In this document: one piece after another, positions 26,386 through 35,441 of the stretch
Layout: each line of letters starts with the position of its first letter
Position numbering within the stretch: position 1 is the first letter of the stretch
DNA from: Bullifex porci
Lineage (GTDB): Bacteria > Spirochaetota > Spirochaetia > Sphaerochaetales > Sphaerochaetaceae
Length of the DNA stretch: 64,000 bases
NCBI RefSeq assembly: GCF_009695635.1
Contig: NZ_VUNN01000011.1
Coordinates: 1-64,000, forward strand
Direction of reading: 5' to 3'
The notes under the pieces: model-generated
What the model saw: only the letters and a program-made list of their open reading frames with translations
Database searches by the model: none
What the model was told of the DNA's origin: nothing
Translations under genes and position numbers: made by a program

Positions 26386-27132
26386 ATGAAAAAATTAAGT
26401 ATTGTACTTATCATTGTTCTTTCAGCTCTTATGCTTTTCTCATGTGCAAAGAAGGAAGAACAAAATAAAGTGTATGTTTTTGCAACAGATGCTACTTGGC
26501 CACCACTTGAATACATCGATGAAAGTGGTAACCTCACAGGCTTTGAGGTCGAGCTTGTACCAATGATTGGTGAAAAGGTTGGCGTAAAGATGGAAGCTAA
26601 GAATATTCCATGGGATACAATCTTTGCTGGCTTAGCTAATGGTCAATATGATGGTGTTGCTTCTGGTGTTTCAGTAACAGAGGATAGAAAGAAGACTATG
26701 GACTTTTCTACTCCTATTTTAGAGGCTGGACAGGTAATCATCGTAAAGAAGGCTTCAACTGTTAGTGGTATTGATGATATCAAGGGACTTAAGGTTGGTG
26801 TTCAGATTGGTACAACTGGTGACTTGGTTCTTGATGACTACGATGTAGTAAGAAAGCAGTACGATGATATCGGACTTGCACTTCAGGATATGCTAAATGG
26901 TAATATCGATGCATGTGTTTGTGACTCTCTAATTGCTTCAGATTTCGTTCTTGCTAATCCAAACTATAAGGATAAGCTAAAGGTTGCTGGCTCTGCTTTC
27001 ACTCAAGAGGATATTGCGATCGCAGTTAAGAAAGGAAATAAAGAGCTCTTAGATTTAATCAACAAGGGACTTGCAGAGCTTAAGGCTGATGGCTCATACG
27101 ACAAGCTAAAGGCTAAGTGGAATTTACTCTAA
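26386..27132 (+). CDS. Polar amino-acid ABC binding lipoprotein (paralogue 1)
   Basis: The 248-residue solute-binding protein belongs to the family 3 (HisJ/GlnH) type. A lipoprotein signal ends in LFSC, with Cys20 as the likely lipidated residue. The ligand site segments 'ATWPPLEYIDESGNLTGFEV', 'GLANGQYDGVASGVSVTEDR' and 'LKVGVQIGTTGD' are typical. It shares long stretches with the next gene (DACVCDSLIASDFVLANP in both), so the two arose by tandem duplication. The SD AAGGA... precedes the ATG (AAGGAAGG at about 26372). A strong terminator separates it from the second copy, so it is transcribed apart from the permease genes. Confidence 0.93.
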   Translation: MKKLSIVLIIVLSALMLFSCAKKEEQNKVYVFATDATWPPLEYIDESGNLTGFEVELVPMIGEKVGVKMEAKNIPWDTIFAGLANGQYDGVASGVSVTEDRKKTMDFSTPILEAGQVIIVKKASTVSGIDDIKGLKVGVQIGTTGDLVLDDYDVVRKQYDDIGLALQDMLNGNIDACVCDSLIASDFVLANPNYKDKLKVAGSAFTQEDIAIAVKKGNKELLDLINKGLAELKADGSYDKLKAKWNLL

Positions 27133-27150
27133 GAGAGCTTAAAGTCGCAA

Positions 27151-27177
27151 AAAGAGGCATTCTTGCCTCTTTTTTTT
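27151..27177 (+). terminator. Rho-independent terminator between paralogous SBP genes
   Basis: AAAGAGGCA / TGCCTCTTT with a 4-base loop (27151-27172) followed by a run of T to 27177. Confidence 0.93.
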
Positions 27178-27260
27178 GTTTAAAGAGTTTAATATTTATA
27201 CTTTCGTAATGCAAAATTTCTAGAATTAATTAAATTTTTTGTATTTTTATGCATTTTTTA

Positions 27261-27289
27261 TTGACACAATTTGTAAATATATGCATTAT
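27261..27289 (+). promoter_or_regulatory. Sigma-70 promoter for the second SBP-permease-ATPase operon
   Basis: A consensus -35 TTGACA (27261-27266), 17-base spacer and CATTAT (27284-27289) lie 33 bases before the second binding-protein gene. Confidence 0.65.
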
Positions 27290-27321
27290 TCAAGCATCTT
27301 AAACACAAGAAGGATATAACG

Positions 27322-28080
27322 ATGAAAAAATTTACTGCTCTTTTACTTATTTGTCTTATTGCTGTAACTAGCATATTTGCTCAGGGTGCAAAGGAAAGTG
27401 ATACAAAGTCATATACATTTGCAATGAACTGTGAGTGGCCACCACTTGAATATGTAGATGAAAATGGTAACATCACAGGCTTTGAGGTTGATCTTATCAT
27501 CGAGATGAGCAAGGTTTCAGGTGTTGAAATGAAATATATTAATACTGCTTGGGATACAATCTTTGCTGGCTTAGCAAATGGTCAATACGATGCAGTTGCT
27601 TCTGGTGTTACAGTAACAGAGGAAAGAAAGAAGACTATCGACTTCTCTGATACACTCTTTACAATTAAGCAATCAATCATCACACTTAAGGGTAATGAGA
27701 ATTTAAATAGTCTTAATTCTCTCTCTGGTAAGAAGGTTGGTGTTCAGATGGGTACAACAGGTCACTTCGCTGTAGAAGAGAATAAGGATGCTGTTATCAA
27801 GGCTTATGATTCAATCGGACTCGCAATTGAAGATATGATTAATGGTAACGTTGATGCATGTGTATGTGACTCCTTAATTGCTTCTGACTTCGTACTTGCA
27901 AACCCTAACTACAAGGATAAGCTTATTATCACAGGTGAAGCTAGCAGCGATATCGAGGAAATTGCTATCGCAGTTAAGAAGGGTGATAAAGAACTTCTTG
28001 ATTTAATCAACTCATCACTTGCAAAACTAAAAGAAAATGGTACTATGGATGAGTTAATGAAGAAATACAACATTATCTAG
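27322..28080 (+). CDS. Polar amino-acid ABC binding protein (paralogue 2)
   Basis: This 252-residue family-3 binding protein has a signal peptide of about 20 residues (KKFTALLLICLIAVTSIFAQ) but no lipobox cysteine, unlike its neighbour, so it may be a soluble periplasmic protein. The remaining sequence is closely related to the upstream gene, with 'CEWPPLEYVDENGNITGFEV' and 'GLANGQYDAVASGVTVTEER'. It begins an operon with a permease (8 bases on) and an ATPase. Ligand is probably a polar amino acid; the exact one is not readable. Confidence 0.92.
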   Translation: MKKFTALLLICLIAVTSIFAQGAKESDTKSYTFAMNCEWPPLEYVDENGNITGFEVDLIIEMSKVSGVEMKYINTAWDTIFAGLANGQYDAVASGVTVTEERKKTIDFSDTLFTIKQSIITLKGNENLNSLNSLSGKKVGVQMGTTGHFAVEENKDAVIKAYDSIGLAIEDMINGNVDACVCDSLIASDFVLANPNYKDKLIITGEASSDIEEIAIAVKKGDKELLDLINSSLAKLKENGTMDELMKKYNII

Positions 28081-28088
28081 GAGAAATA

Positions 28089-28946
28089 ATGGATAATAAC
28101 AAGAGTATAGAAACTCTCGTCAAGACAGAGACTATCAGAAAAAGGGTAGTCTCTGTTGATGCATCAAAGGACGAGAAAGTAAAAACTATTACAATGACAG
28201 ATGGCCCTCTCATTCCTAAAAAGGGTGAGAAACATTTAATGACTAGCTGGAGAATCACATTTTTCATAGCTTTAGCGTTATTACTAGGTCTTGTCATCTT
28301 TAAGCCAGATCCTTATCGTGAGATCTTCATCGTTTGTATAAAAGGTGCTCCAGTAACATTTGAAGTCACAATTTGTGCTATCATTGGTGCAGTTTTTATC
28401 GGTGTATTCACAGGTCTTGGTTCAGTTTCTAAGCACCATATAATTAATATGATAAGTGGTGTTTATGTAGAATTCATCAGAGGTATTCCACTACTCGTAC
28501 AGCTCATCTTTATCTACTACGCACTTGGACGCTTCTTCCATATCGAAGGTATGATAGCAGCAATCATAGCTCTTTCTATTTGTTTTGGTGCATATATGGG
28601 TGAAATTGTAAGAGCTGGTATTCAAGCTATCCCAAAGGGACAGATGGAAGCTGCTACAGCCTTAGGACTTACAAGAACTCAAGCCTTCATCTATGTAATT
28701 CTACCTCAAACAGCAAAGGTTATTTTACCTGCAATTGGTAATGAGTTTATCTCAATGCTCAAGGATTCTTCTCTAGTATCACAGCTTGCACTTGCAGATA
28801 TACTCAGAAAGGGTAGAGAATACATTTCAAGAACCTTTTTATCTCTTGAAACAATGCTAGTAGTTGCACTTATCTACCTTATTTTAACACTCGTACTTTC
28901 CCGCTTAGTCGGTTTACTTGAAGAGAGGCTCCACAAGAATGGCTAA
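28089..28946 (+). CDS. Amino-acid ABC transporter permease (HisM/GlnP type)
   Basis: The 285-residue permease has an unusually long charged N-terminal tail of about 50 residues, then one extra transmembrane segment ([16 protein letters not shown]), followed by the five-helix BPD_transp_1 domain. The family motif '[20 protein letters not shown]' and the EAA loop '[20 protein letters not shown]' are clear, and '[15 protein letters not shown]' closes the domain. It works with the binding proteins upstream and the ATPase downstream, whose start overlaps by 8 bases. Confidence 0.93.
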   Translation: MDNNKSIETLVKTETIRKRVVSVDASKDEKVKTITMTDGPLIPKKGEKHLMTSWRITFFIALALLLGLVIFKPDPYREIFIVCIKGAPVTFEVTICAIIGAVFIGVFTGLGSVSKHHIINMISGVYVEFIRGIPLLVQLIFIYYALGRFFHIEGMIAAIIALSICFGAYMGEIVRAGIQAIPKGQMEAATALGLTRTQAFIYVILPQTAKVILPAIGNEFISMLKDSSLVSQLALADILRKGREYISRTFLSLETMLVVALIYLILTLVLSRLVGLLEERLHKNG

Positions 28947-29682
28947 AATTGAAATTAAAAATCTATCAAAAGACTTTGTTGCTAATGGAATTAAAACAGT
29001 ACATGCAGTAAAGAATGCATCTCTAACAGTAAACGATGGTGAAGTAGTAGTTATCATCGGACCATCAGGAAGTGGTAAATCTACACTTTTAAGAAGTGTT
29101 AATATGCTTGAGACTCCTACTAGTGGTCAAATCTTTATCGATGATATTGAGGTTACTGATCCTAAAACAGATTTAAGAAAGGTAAGAGAAGAGGTTGGTA
29201 TGGTATTCCAATCCTTCAACCTATTCCCACATCTTACAGTATTAGATAACATCACTCTTGCTCCAAGGAAGGTACTCAAGATGGATAAAGCTTCAGCTGA
29301 GAAGCTTGCTCTTGAGCTTCTTGAAAAGGTTGGCTTAAAGGATAAGGCTAAGAGCCATCCAAACCAGCTTTCAGGTGGTCAGCAGCAGAGAGTTGCTATC
29401 GCAAGATCTCTTGCGATGAATCCTAAAGCAATGCTATTTGATGAGCCAACCTCAGCACTCGACCCAGAGATGATCAAAGAGGTACTAGATGTAATGCTTG
29501 CCCTCGCAAAGGATGGAACAACAATGCTTCTAGTTACTCATGAAATGGGCTTTGCTAGAGCAGCTGCTGATAAGGTAGTATTTATGGACTCAGGAGAGAT
29601 CATTGAAGAGGGCTCTCCAGAAGAGATGTTTACTCATCCAAAGAGTGAAAGAACTAAGAGCTTCTTAGATCATATTCTATAA
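28939..29682 (+). CDS. Amino-acid ABC transporter ATPase (GlnQ type)
   Basis: The 247-residue ATPase has Walker [10 protein letters not shown] (about residue 39), Q-loop [15 protein letters not shown], signature [16 protein letters not shown] and Walker [15 protein letters not shown], with the switch His in VTHEMGFAR. All fit the polar amino-acid importer class. The ATG at 28939, overlapping the permease stop, is preferred to an upstream in-frame TTG because family homology begins [16 protein letters not shown] lies 10 bases before it. A terminator follows. Confidence 0.94.
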   Translation: MAKIEIKNLSKDFVANGIKTVHAVKNASLTVNDGEVVVIIGPSGSGKSTLLRSVNMLETPTSGQIFIDDIEVTDPKTDLRKVREEVGMVFQSFNLFPHLTVLDNITLAPRKVLKMDKASAEKLALELLEKVGLKDKAKSHPNQLSGGQQQRVAIARSLAMNPKAMLFDEPTSALDPEMIKEVLDVMLALAKDGTTMLLVTHEMGFARAAADKVVFMDSGEIIEEGSPEEMFTHPKSERTKSFLDHIL

Positions 29683-29688
29683 AAAGAG

Positions 29689-29713
29689 ACGGATGCCAAA
29701 AGCATCCGTTTTT
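29689..29713. terminator. Terminator at the end of the amino-acid ABC operon
   Basis: ACGGATGC / GCATCCGT (29689-29696, 29702-29709) with a 5-base loop and TTTT on the plus strand; A-rich sequence on the left could let it also stop the convergent aminotransferase transcript. Confidence 0.9.
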
Positions 29714-29714
29714 C

Positions 29715-30995
29715 TTATGACCAAGCCTTATATAGCTCTGCAATAATTTTTATTCCCTCTATAACGATATCATCAGGAGCAGAATAATTAATTCTTAAGC
29801 ACTTATCATAGTGTGAATGAGGATAAGGCTTTCCAGCCTTTTGCTCCTCACTTCCAAAGAAGAAATACTCACCAGGAACGGTTATAACTCCCCTTTCTTT
29901 AAGCTTTTTATAGAACTCAATAGATGAAATCTTTAAATCAGGAAGATATAGGAAGCAGAAAATTGAGCCCTCAATTCTATGGTAATGATACTTAGTGCCT
30001 TCAAAGTATTCATTTATATAGTTAATAATATTCTTTCTCTTATTATCATAAAAAGGCTTTACATAGCTATTTGCCATATCAACTAGCTTACCACTATTAA
30101 TTAAATCCTCTGCTAAAGCCTGTCCCATTGAGCCTGAAGCTAATGCTGCAATTGCATTAATATTAGAAAGTGCCTCAACAACCTCAGGTCTTGCTAGAAT
30201 AATACCAGTTCTTAATGATGGTAACCCTATCTTTGAAAGACTCATAGAAAGAATAATATTTTCATTCCAAATTGGAGTTGCATCATCTGTAAATACAATA
30301 TTAGGGAAAGGAAGTCCATATGCATTATCAATTATTAAAGGGACATTAAATTCCTTTGCAATATCTGATAAAAATTTAATCTCTTTATCTGTTAGTACAT
30401 TACCACTTGGGTTAGTTGGTCTTGTAACACATATTGCACCAACCTCCTCATGGTTTGTTAAATATTCTCTAACAGCGTCTTGGTCGAGAGTATATTTAAA
30501 TGAATGATCATCAAAGTACTCACATTTAGATGGAACACTTACAAATGTATTTGTCTCTATACCTTGATCTGCATAGCCTACATATTCAGGCATAAGAGGA
30601 AATAGTATAGTTTTTTTCTTATCTCCAAAGCTTCCTGAAAAGAGATTAAATAAATAGAACATAGCACTTTGAGAACCATTTGATATCGCAACGTTCTCAA
30701 TCTTTACAGGCCAATTAAAGTTCTTTGAAAAGTAGCTTGCTATAGCTCGGGCAAAGCTCATTCTTCCCTGAGGAGCATCATAGTGACTTAAGATATTTTC
30801 AAAAGCTTCTCCAGAGGAGAGTATCTTCTCCATCTCCTCTCGGTAGACCTTTTCAACCTTATCTATTCTTGCAGGGTTACCACCACCAAGTGGATATGGC
30901 TTTACTCCTGGAGGAAGTGGCTTACCTAAATCATCCATCAATAATAGTATTCCTGAACGTGAAGTTAACTTTTTACCAAAATCTGAAAATTCCAT
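29715..30995 (-). CDS. Valine-pyruvate transaminase-like PLP enzyme
   Basis: The 426-residue fold-type I aminotransferase resembles AvtA, which exchanges the amino group between valine and pyruvate/alanine. Features include 'PLGGGNPARIDKVEKVYREE' near the N-terminus, 'YDAPQGRMSFARAIASYF', 'VTRPTNPSGNVLTDKEI', 'PLIIDNAYGLPFP' (Asp and Tyr contacting PLP) and the Schiff-base lysine in 'SMSLSKIGLPSLRTGI'. The N-terminal 'FGKKLTSRSGILLLMDDLGK' is typical of AvtA. It is followed 8 bases upstream on its strand by a MATE gene, suggesting co-transcription. Substrate specificity is inferred from family likeness. Confidence 0.87.
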   Translation of the reverse strand: MEFSDFGKKLTSRSGILLLMDDLGKPLPPGVKPYPLGGGNPARIDKVEKVYREEMEKILSSGEAFENILSHYDAPQGRMSFARAIASYFSKNFNWPVKIENVAISNGSQSAMFYLFNLFSGSFGDKKKTILFPLMPEYVGYADQGIETNTFVSVPSKCEYFDDHSFKYTLDQDAVREYLTNHEEVGAICVTRPTNPSGNVLTDKEIKFLSDIAKEFNVPLIIDNAYGLPFPNIVFTDDATPIWNENIILSMSLSKIGLPSLRTGIILARPEVVEALSNINAIAALASGSMGQALAEDLINSGKLVDMANSYVKPFYDNKRKNIINYINEYFEGTKYHYHRIEGSIFCFLYLPDLKISSIEFYKKLKERGVITVPGEYFFFGSEEQKAGKPYPHSHYDKCLRINYSAPDDIVIEGIKIIAELYKAWS

Positions 30996-31003
30996 ATAGG
31001 TGA

Positions 31004-32368
31004 CTATAGGACATCTTCATCTTTTTTTCCACCAAGCTCCTTAATAAGTCTAATAAAAAATATCAATGATGAAATAAATGTGAGGATATCAGAGAGTGGT
31101 TGAGCTATCTCAACACCTAAAACACCAATTTTTGATGGTAAAATTAAGATAAATGGTAGGAAATAAATTCCTTGTCTGCATAAAGCAAGATATGTTGCTT
31201 GAGCAATATGACCTGTAGCCTGAAGAGACATATTAGTAGCTACGTTAATTCCACATAAAATTAATGTAAGGCACTGAAACCTTAAGGCTTTAGTGCCGAT
31301 TATAATTACATCTAAATCTTCCTTTCTAAAGGATGAAACTAGTGGACGAGCAAAGATAAAGCAAATTATTGCTAGTGTTGATATCACGACAGTTCCAAAG
31401 AATGCAGTAAATAGAGTTGCTCTCTTAACTCTAGAGTACTTCTTTGCACCGTAGTTAAAGCCCGCAACTGGCTGGAAGCCCTGCCCTAACCCCAATAAAG
31501 CAGAAAACAAAAAGAATGTAATTCTACCTGAAATACTCATTGCCGCAACTGCTGCATCGCCAAAAGCCGCAGCTTGAATATTAAGTGTCATAGTAGCAAT
31601 AGATGCTAAGCCCTGTCTTGATAAGCTAGGTAGACCAGTTTTAAGAATATTTAAATAGGTTTTAGCACTTTTTGAGATATATTTAACACTAAGAGTTAAA
31701 TTACTCTTTTTCTTTATAAACATCGTTAGGAGTATTATAAAGCTTATTAGCTGGCTTAAGGCTGTAGCCATCGCAGCTCCTCTAGTTCCAAGCTTAAAAT
31801 AGAATATAAATATCGGGTCTAAAAAGATATTTAAAATACCACCAGTTGTAATACCAAGCATAGCATAGAAGGCTTTACCCTCATTTCTTAATAAATTGTT
31901 TAAAACGAAGGAGGTACAAATAACTGGACAGGCAATAAGGATAAATGAGCCGTAATCTAAAGCATAAGGTAGAATAGTTGGTGTTGAACCGAGGAATACC
32001 ATTAGCTCTTTACAAAAGATTAATCCCAATATTGCAATTAATGATGAGATAATAATAACTAAAAAAACAGCTGAGGATGCTATTTGGTTTGCTTCATCCC
32101 TTTTTCCTGCGCCTAATCTTCTTGAGCTTAAGATTCCACTTCCCATTCCTATAGTAAAGCCTATAGCCTGCATGATAGCCATAAGAGAGAAAACAATACC
32201 AACTGCAGCTGATGCACTAGTACCTAGCTGAGAAACGAAGAAGGTATCAGCCATATTATAAATTGAAGAAACCAGCATAGAAATTACTGTAGGTACAGCT
32301 AAGCGCATGATTAATGGCTCGACAGGTGCTTGAGTCATCCTTATATAGTGTTTATCGTTATTAACCAT
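31004..32368 (-). CDS. MATE family efflux transporter (copy 2)
   Basis: The 454-residue protein has twelve hydrophobic segments. Its opening 'MTQAPVEPLIMRLAVPTVIS' followed by 'SIYNMADTFFVSQLGT' and the middle 'GLGQGFQPVAGFNYGAKKYSRV' are typical of the MATE subfamily with a conserved PVAGFNYGA segment (DinF/NorM-like relatives). It is upstream of, and probably co-transcribed with, the aminotransferase gene (8-base gap), which could point to an amino-acid-related export substrate, but that is speculation. Confidence 0.92.
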   Translation of the reverse strand: MVNNDKHYIRMTQAPVEPLIMRLAVPTVISMLVSSIYNMADTFFVSQLGTSASAAVGIVFSLMAIMQAIGFTIGMGSGILSSRRLGAGKRDEANQIASSAVFLVIIISSLIAILGLIFCKELMVFLGSTPTILPYALDYGSFILIACPVICTSFVLNNLLRNEGKAFYAMLGITTGGILNIFLDPIFIFYFKLGTRGAAMATALSQLISFIILLTMFIKKKSNLTLSVKYISKSAKTYLNILKTGLPSLSRQGLASIATMTLNIQAAAFGDAAVAAMSISGRITFFLFSALLGLGQGFQPVAGFNYGAKKYSRVKRATLFTAFFGTVVISTLAIICFIFARPLVSSFRKEDLDVIIIGTKALRFQCLTLILCGINVATNMSLQATGHIAQATYLALCRQGIYFLPFILILPSKIGVLGVEIAQPLSDILTFISSLIFFIRLIKELGGKKDEDVL

Positions 32369-32566
32369 TTATTTTTATCAGTAATATTTTTTAAATAAAT
32401 ATTACTACTCTCCGTTTATCTAACAATTACTTTATTCGTAAGTATTATCTACAAAACTATTATCCAAATTCAAGTATAGGTATCAAAACTAATGGGGTTA
32501 ATTAATTCTTACAATTGGCAGAATTACTTTGCTTATATTATAATTAAAATAAAAGGGGTTAATAAT

Positions 32567-33568
32567 ATGTATCAAGCAAGTGAAAATCGTTATTCAGAGA
32601 TGAAATATTCAAGATGCGGAAATAGTGGTCTAAAGCTTCCTCGTGTTAGCTTAGGGCTATGGCATAACTTTGGTAGCTATGCATGTGAAGCAAATATTAA
32701 GGAAATACTTTTTACAGCCTTTGATAATGGAATAACTCACTTTGATCTTGCAAATAACTATGGACCTGTCCCAGGAGCTGCAGAGGAAAACTTTGGTAAG
32801 GTTATTTCTACAGAGCTAAAAAGCTATCGCGATGAATTAATAATTAGCACAAAGGCAGGCTATGAGATGTATCCAGGTCCTTATGGTGATGGAGGCTCTA
32901 GAAAGTATCTATTTGCAAGTCTAGACCAAAGCTTGAGACGTCTTAAATTAGATTATGTAGATATCTTCTACCACCATAGAATGGATAAGGATACTCCACT
33001 TGAAGAGACTATGCTTGCACTAAGCGATATAGTAAGAAGTGGTAGAGCTCTATATGTGGGCTTAAGTAACTACGATGGTCCAACTCTAGAACAAGCTGCA
33101 AAGCTATTAGATGAGTATAGGGTTCCATTTATTATCAACCAAAACTGCTACAATATTTTTAATAGAACAATTGAAAAGAATGGACTGAAGGATACCTCAT
33201 ATAGATTAAAGAAAGGTATTATTGCATTTTCTCCTCTTGCTCAAGGACTATTAACAGATAGATATATCGATGGTATTCCTGAGGATAGTAGAGCTCACTC
33301 CCGAAGTATTTTCTTAAAGGAAAGTGATATTACACTAGAGCGTATTGCTGCAATCAAGAAGCTAAATAATCTTGCAAGAGAACGTGGTGAAACTCTCTCT
33401 GAAATGGCTTTAAAATGGGTACTAAAGGATGATAAAGTAACTAGTGTACTTGTTGGAGTTTCCAAAAAGAGTCAGCTATTAAATAATATAAAAGCTGCAT
33501 CAGGTACTCTTTTTACTCTTCCTGAGCTACAAGTTATAGATGAGGTAGTAAAGCCAGTTCTGAAATGA
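32567..33568 (+). CDS. Aldo/keto reductase, YghZ/Gpr-like
   Basis: The 333-residue protein is a (beta/alpha)8 NAD(P)H-dependent aldo/keto reductase. The catalytic tetrad context is present: 'FDLANNYGPVPGAAEENFG' (Asp, Tyr), 'IISTKAGY' (Lys) and 'YHHRMDKDTPLEETM' (His). The insert 'GYEMYPGPYGDGGSRKYLFASLDQSL' (shown by its parts) is characteristic of YghZ, which reduces L-glyceraldehyde 3-phosphate and methylglyoxal. The start at 32567 has an SD AAAGGGG. The stop overlaps the ATG of the polymerase gene, starting a four-gene overlapping chain. Confidence 0.9.
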   Translation: MYQASENRYSEMKYSRCGNSGLKLPRVSLGLWHNFGSYACEANIKEILFTAFDNGITHFDLANNYGPVPGAAEENFGKVISTELKSYRDELIISTKAGYEMYPGPYGDGGSRKYLFASLDQSLRRLKLDYVDIFYHHRMDKDTPLEETMLALSDIVRSGRALYVGLSNYDGPTLEQAAKLLDEYRVPFIINQNCYNIFNRTIEKNGLKDTSYRLKKGIIAFSPLAQGLLTDRYIDGIPEDSRAHSRSIFLKESDITLERIAAIKKLNNLARERGETLSEMALKWVLKDDKVTSVLVGVSKKSQLLNNIKAASGTLFTLPELQVIDEVVKPVLK

Positions 33569-35034
33569 CCGAGAAGGTATATATTGCAATAGATTTAAAA
33601 TCCTTTTATGCCTCAGCAGAGTGCGTATCAAGATCTCTCGACCCACTAGATGCAAATCTAGTGGTCGCTGATTCATCACGTAGTGAAAAGACAATTTGTT
33701 TAGCGGTCTCCCCTTCCCTAAAGGCCTATGGGATTAAAGGCCGTCCTCGCCTATTTGAGGTAGTTGAAATCTTAAAGGATTTAAATAGAAAAAGAGCAAG
33801 TAGTGCAAAGCAATATGGCTCCTCTAAATCTAAAAGAGAATTAGATAGTAATCCGCATCTTGCAATAGACTTTCATATCGCAAATCCTAGGATGAGTTAC
33901 TATATAGATATTAGTAAGAGTATTTATTCTATTTATTTAAACTATGTGTCCCCTGATGATATACATGTTTATTCGATTGATGAAGTATTTATCGATGCAA
34001 CTAGCTATTTAAAGCTATATAAGCTGGATGCCTTTGCATTCACATCTCTATTGATAAATGAAGTACTAAAGCAAACTGGTATCACAGCTACAGCTGGTAT
34101 TGGAAGTAATCTATACCTTGCTAAAATCGCAATGGATGTTGAAGCAAAGCATATTAAAGCAGATAAAAATGGTGTGAGAATTGCAACACTAGATGAAATA
34201 TCATATAGAAAAAAGCTTTGGACACACACTCCATTAACTGACTTTTGGCGCTTTGGACCTGGGTTAGTAAGCCATTTGGAGCGCTTAGGTATTTACACTA
34301 TGGGTGATTTAGCTAAAGCTTCTTTAGGTGGTAAGAATGACTTTTTAAATGAAGATAGACTATATAAGGAATTTGGAGTTAATGCAGAGCTTTTAATCGA
34401 CCATGCATGGGGCTGTGAAAGCTGCTTAATGAAGGATATAAAATCTTATAGGCCTGAAAATACATCACTAACACAGGGCCAGGTTTTATCTAGTGCATAT
34501 AGATTTGAAAAGGCTGAAATAGTATTAAAGGAGATGGCAGACTTAATCTCATTAGATTTAGTCTCAAAGGATTTAGTTGCGTCTGGAATATCTCTTTATG
34601 TCGGATATGATATCGATAATATTAAATTTGGAGCATTCTCAGGAGATATAAAATTTGACCACTATGGAAGAAGTGTTCCTAAAAGTGTTAATAAGGCTAA
34701 GAGACTAGCTACTCCTACCTCATCAGCATCTATTTTGATTAAGGAATTTGATTTTCTATTTAAGGAAATAGTAAATCCTAAGCTAACTATTAGAAGAATT
34801 AATATCGCAGTCACTGATTTAATAAGTGTTGTTGAAGCACAAAGGGATAAGCAATTAGATTTATTTGAAACAGATCAGGAGCAGGAGGCTCTTGATAAGG
34901 AAAGAGCTCTACAAAAGGTTACCATAGAGATAAAGGAAAAATTTGGAAAGAATGCTATTTTGCGTGCCCTCGATTATACAGAGGGGGCAACAACAAGAGC
35001 TAGGAATAAGCAAATAGGAGGTCATAACGCATGA
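33565..35034 (+). CDS. Y-family DNA polymerase (UmuC/ImpB/UvrX-like)
   Basis: The 489-residue translesion polymerase shows the palm acidic motifs 'AIDLKSFYASAECV' at the N-terminus and 'YSIDEVFIDAT' near residue 140, the fingers/thumb in between and a little-finger domain from about 310. A beta-clamp-binding pentapeptide QLDLF is at residues 430-434. The length and the insertion around residue 70-110 (RKRASSAKQYGSSK) fit the ImpB/MucB/SamB-UvrX branch found on chromosomes and mobile elements of Firmicutes. It is followed by a YolD-like gene with a 4-base overlap, the common partner of this branch. No LexA box was recognised upstream. Confidence 0.92.
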   Translation: MTEKVYIAIDLKSFYASAECVSRSLDPLDANLVVADSSRSEKTICLAVSPSLKAYGIKGRPRLFEVVEILKDLNRKRASSAKQYGSSKSKRELDSNPHLAIDFHIANPRMSYYIDISKSIYSIYLNYVSPDDIHVYSIDEVFIDATSYLKLYKLDAFAFTSLLINEVLKQTGITATAGIGSNLYLAKIAMDVEAKHIKADKNGVRIATLDEISYRKKLWTHTPLTDFWRFGPGLVSHLERLGIYTMGDLAKASLGGKNDFLNEDRLYKEFGVNAELLIDHAWGCESCLMKDIKSYRPENTSLTQGQVLSSAYRFEKAEIVLKEMADLISLDLVSKDLVASGISLYVGYDIDNIKFGAFSGDIKFDHYGRSVPKSVNKAKRLATPTSSASILIKEFDFLFKEIVNPKLTIRRINIAVTDLISVVEAQRDKQLDLFETDQEQEALDKERALQKVTIEIKEKFGKNAILRALDYTEGATTRARNKQIGGHNA

Positions 35035-35441
35035 GCTATGATGATTTAATTTATATAGATTATAAAGCTAAATTGAAGCACCCTCCTATGGATAGAGCAA
35101 AAAGAGCTGCCCAGTTTTCTCCATTTGCAGCTTTAACTGGTTATGATAAAGCAATTGAAGAGGAAAGCAGAGTAACAGAGGAAAAAAGAATACTCACTAG
35201 TGATGAATTTTCTGAAATAGAGCGAAAGCTTCAAAATGGAATTAATAGAGATGTAGCTATAACATATTTTAAGAAGGATGAAAGTAAATCAGGGGGGACA
35301 TACCTTACAATTAATAGTAAAATTGTTAAGCTTTTAATTGAGAAAAAAAGAGTATTACTTGAGGATGGTACACTATTAAATATTAAAGATATTTTCTCGC
35401 TTGAAATAAAAGGCAATAAAAGCTATGTTGATTATCAATGA
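35031..35441 (+). CDS. YolD-like protein, partner of Y-family polymerase
   Basis: The 136-residue protein has the YolD-like pattern: 'HPPMDRAKRAAQFSPFAALTGY' near residues 17-38 followed by an acidic helix (EEESRVTEEKRILTSDE) and a C-terminal beta segment. YolD proteins resemble UmuD-associated small proteins by context and are thought to regulate the adjacent polymerase. It overlaps the polymerase by 4 bases and the MATE gene by 4, so all are translated from one mRNA. The biochemical role is unknown. Confidence 0.75.
   Translation: MSYDDLIYIDYKAKLKHPPMDRAKRAAQFSPFAALTGYDKAIEEESRVTEEKRILTSDEFSEIERKLQNGINRDVAITYFKKDESKSGGTYLTINSKIVKLLIEKKRVLLEDGTLLNIKDIFSLEIKGNKSYVDYQ

Noticed and set aside
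27190-27260. CodY- or ArgR-type operator upstream of the second SBP gene
   Set aside because: AATTTCTAGAATT is only a partial palindrome in very AT-rich sequence and gives no real support.
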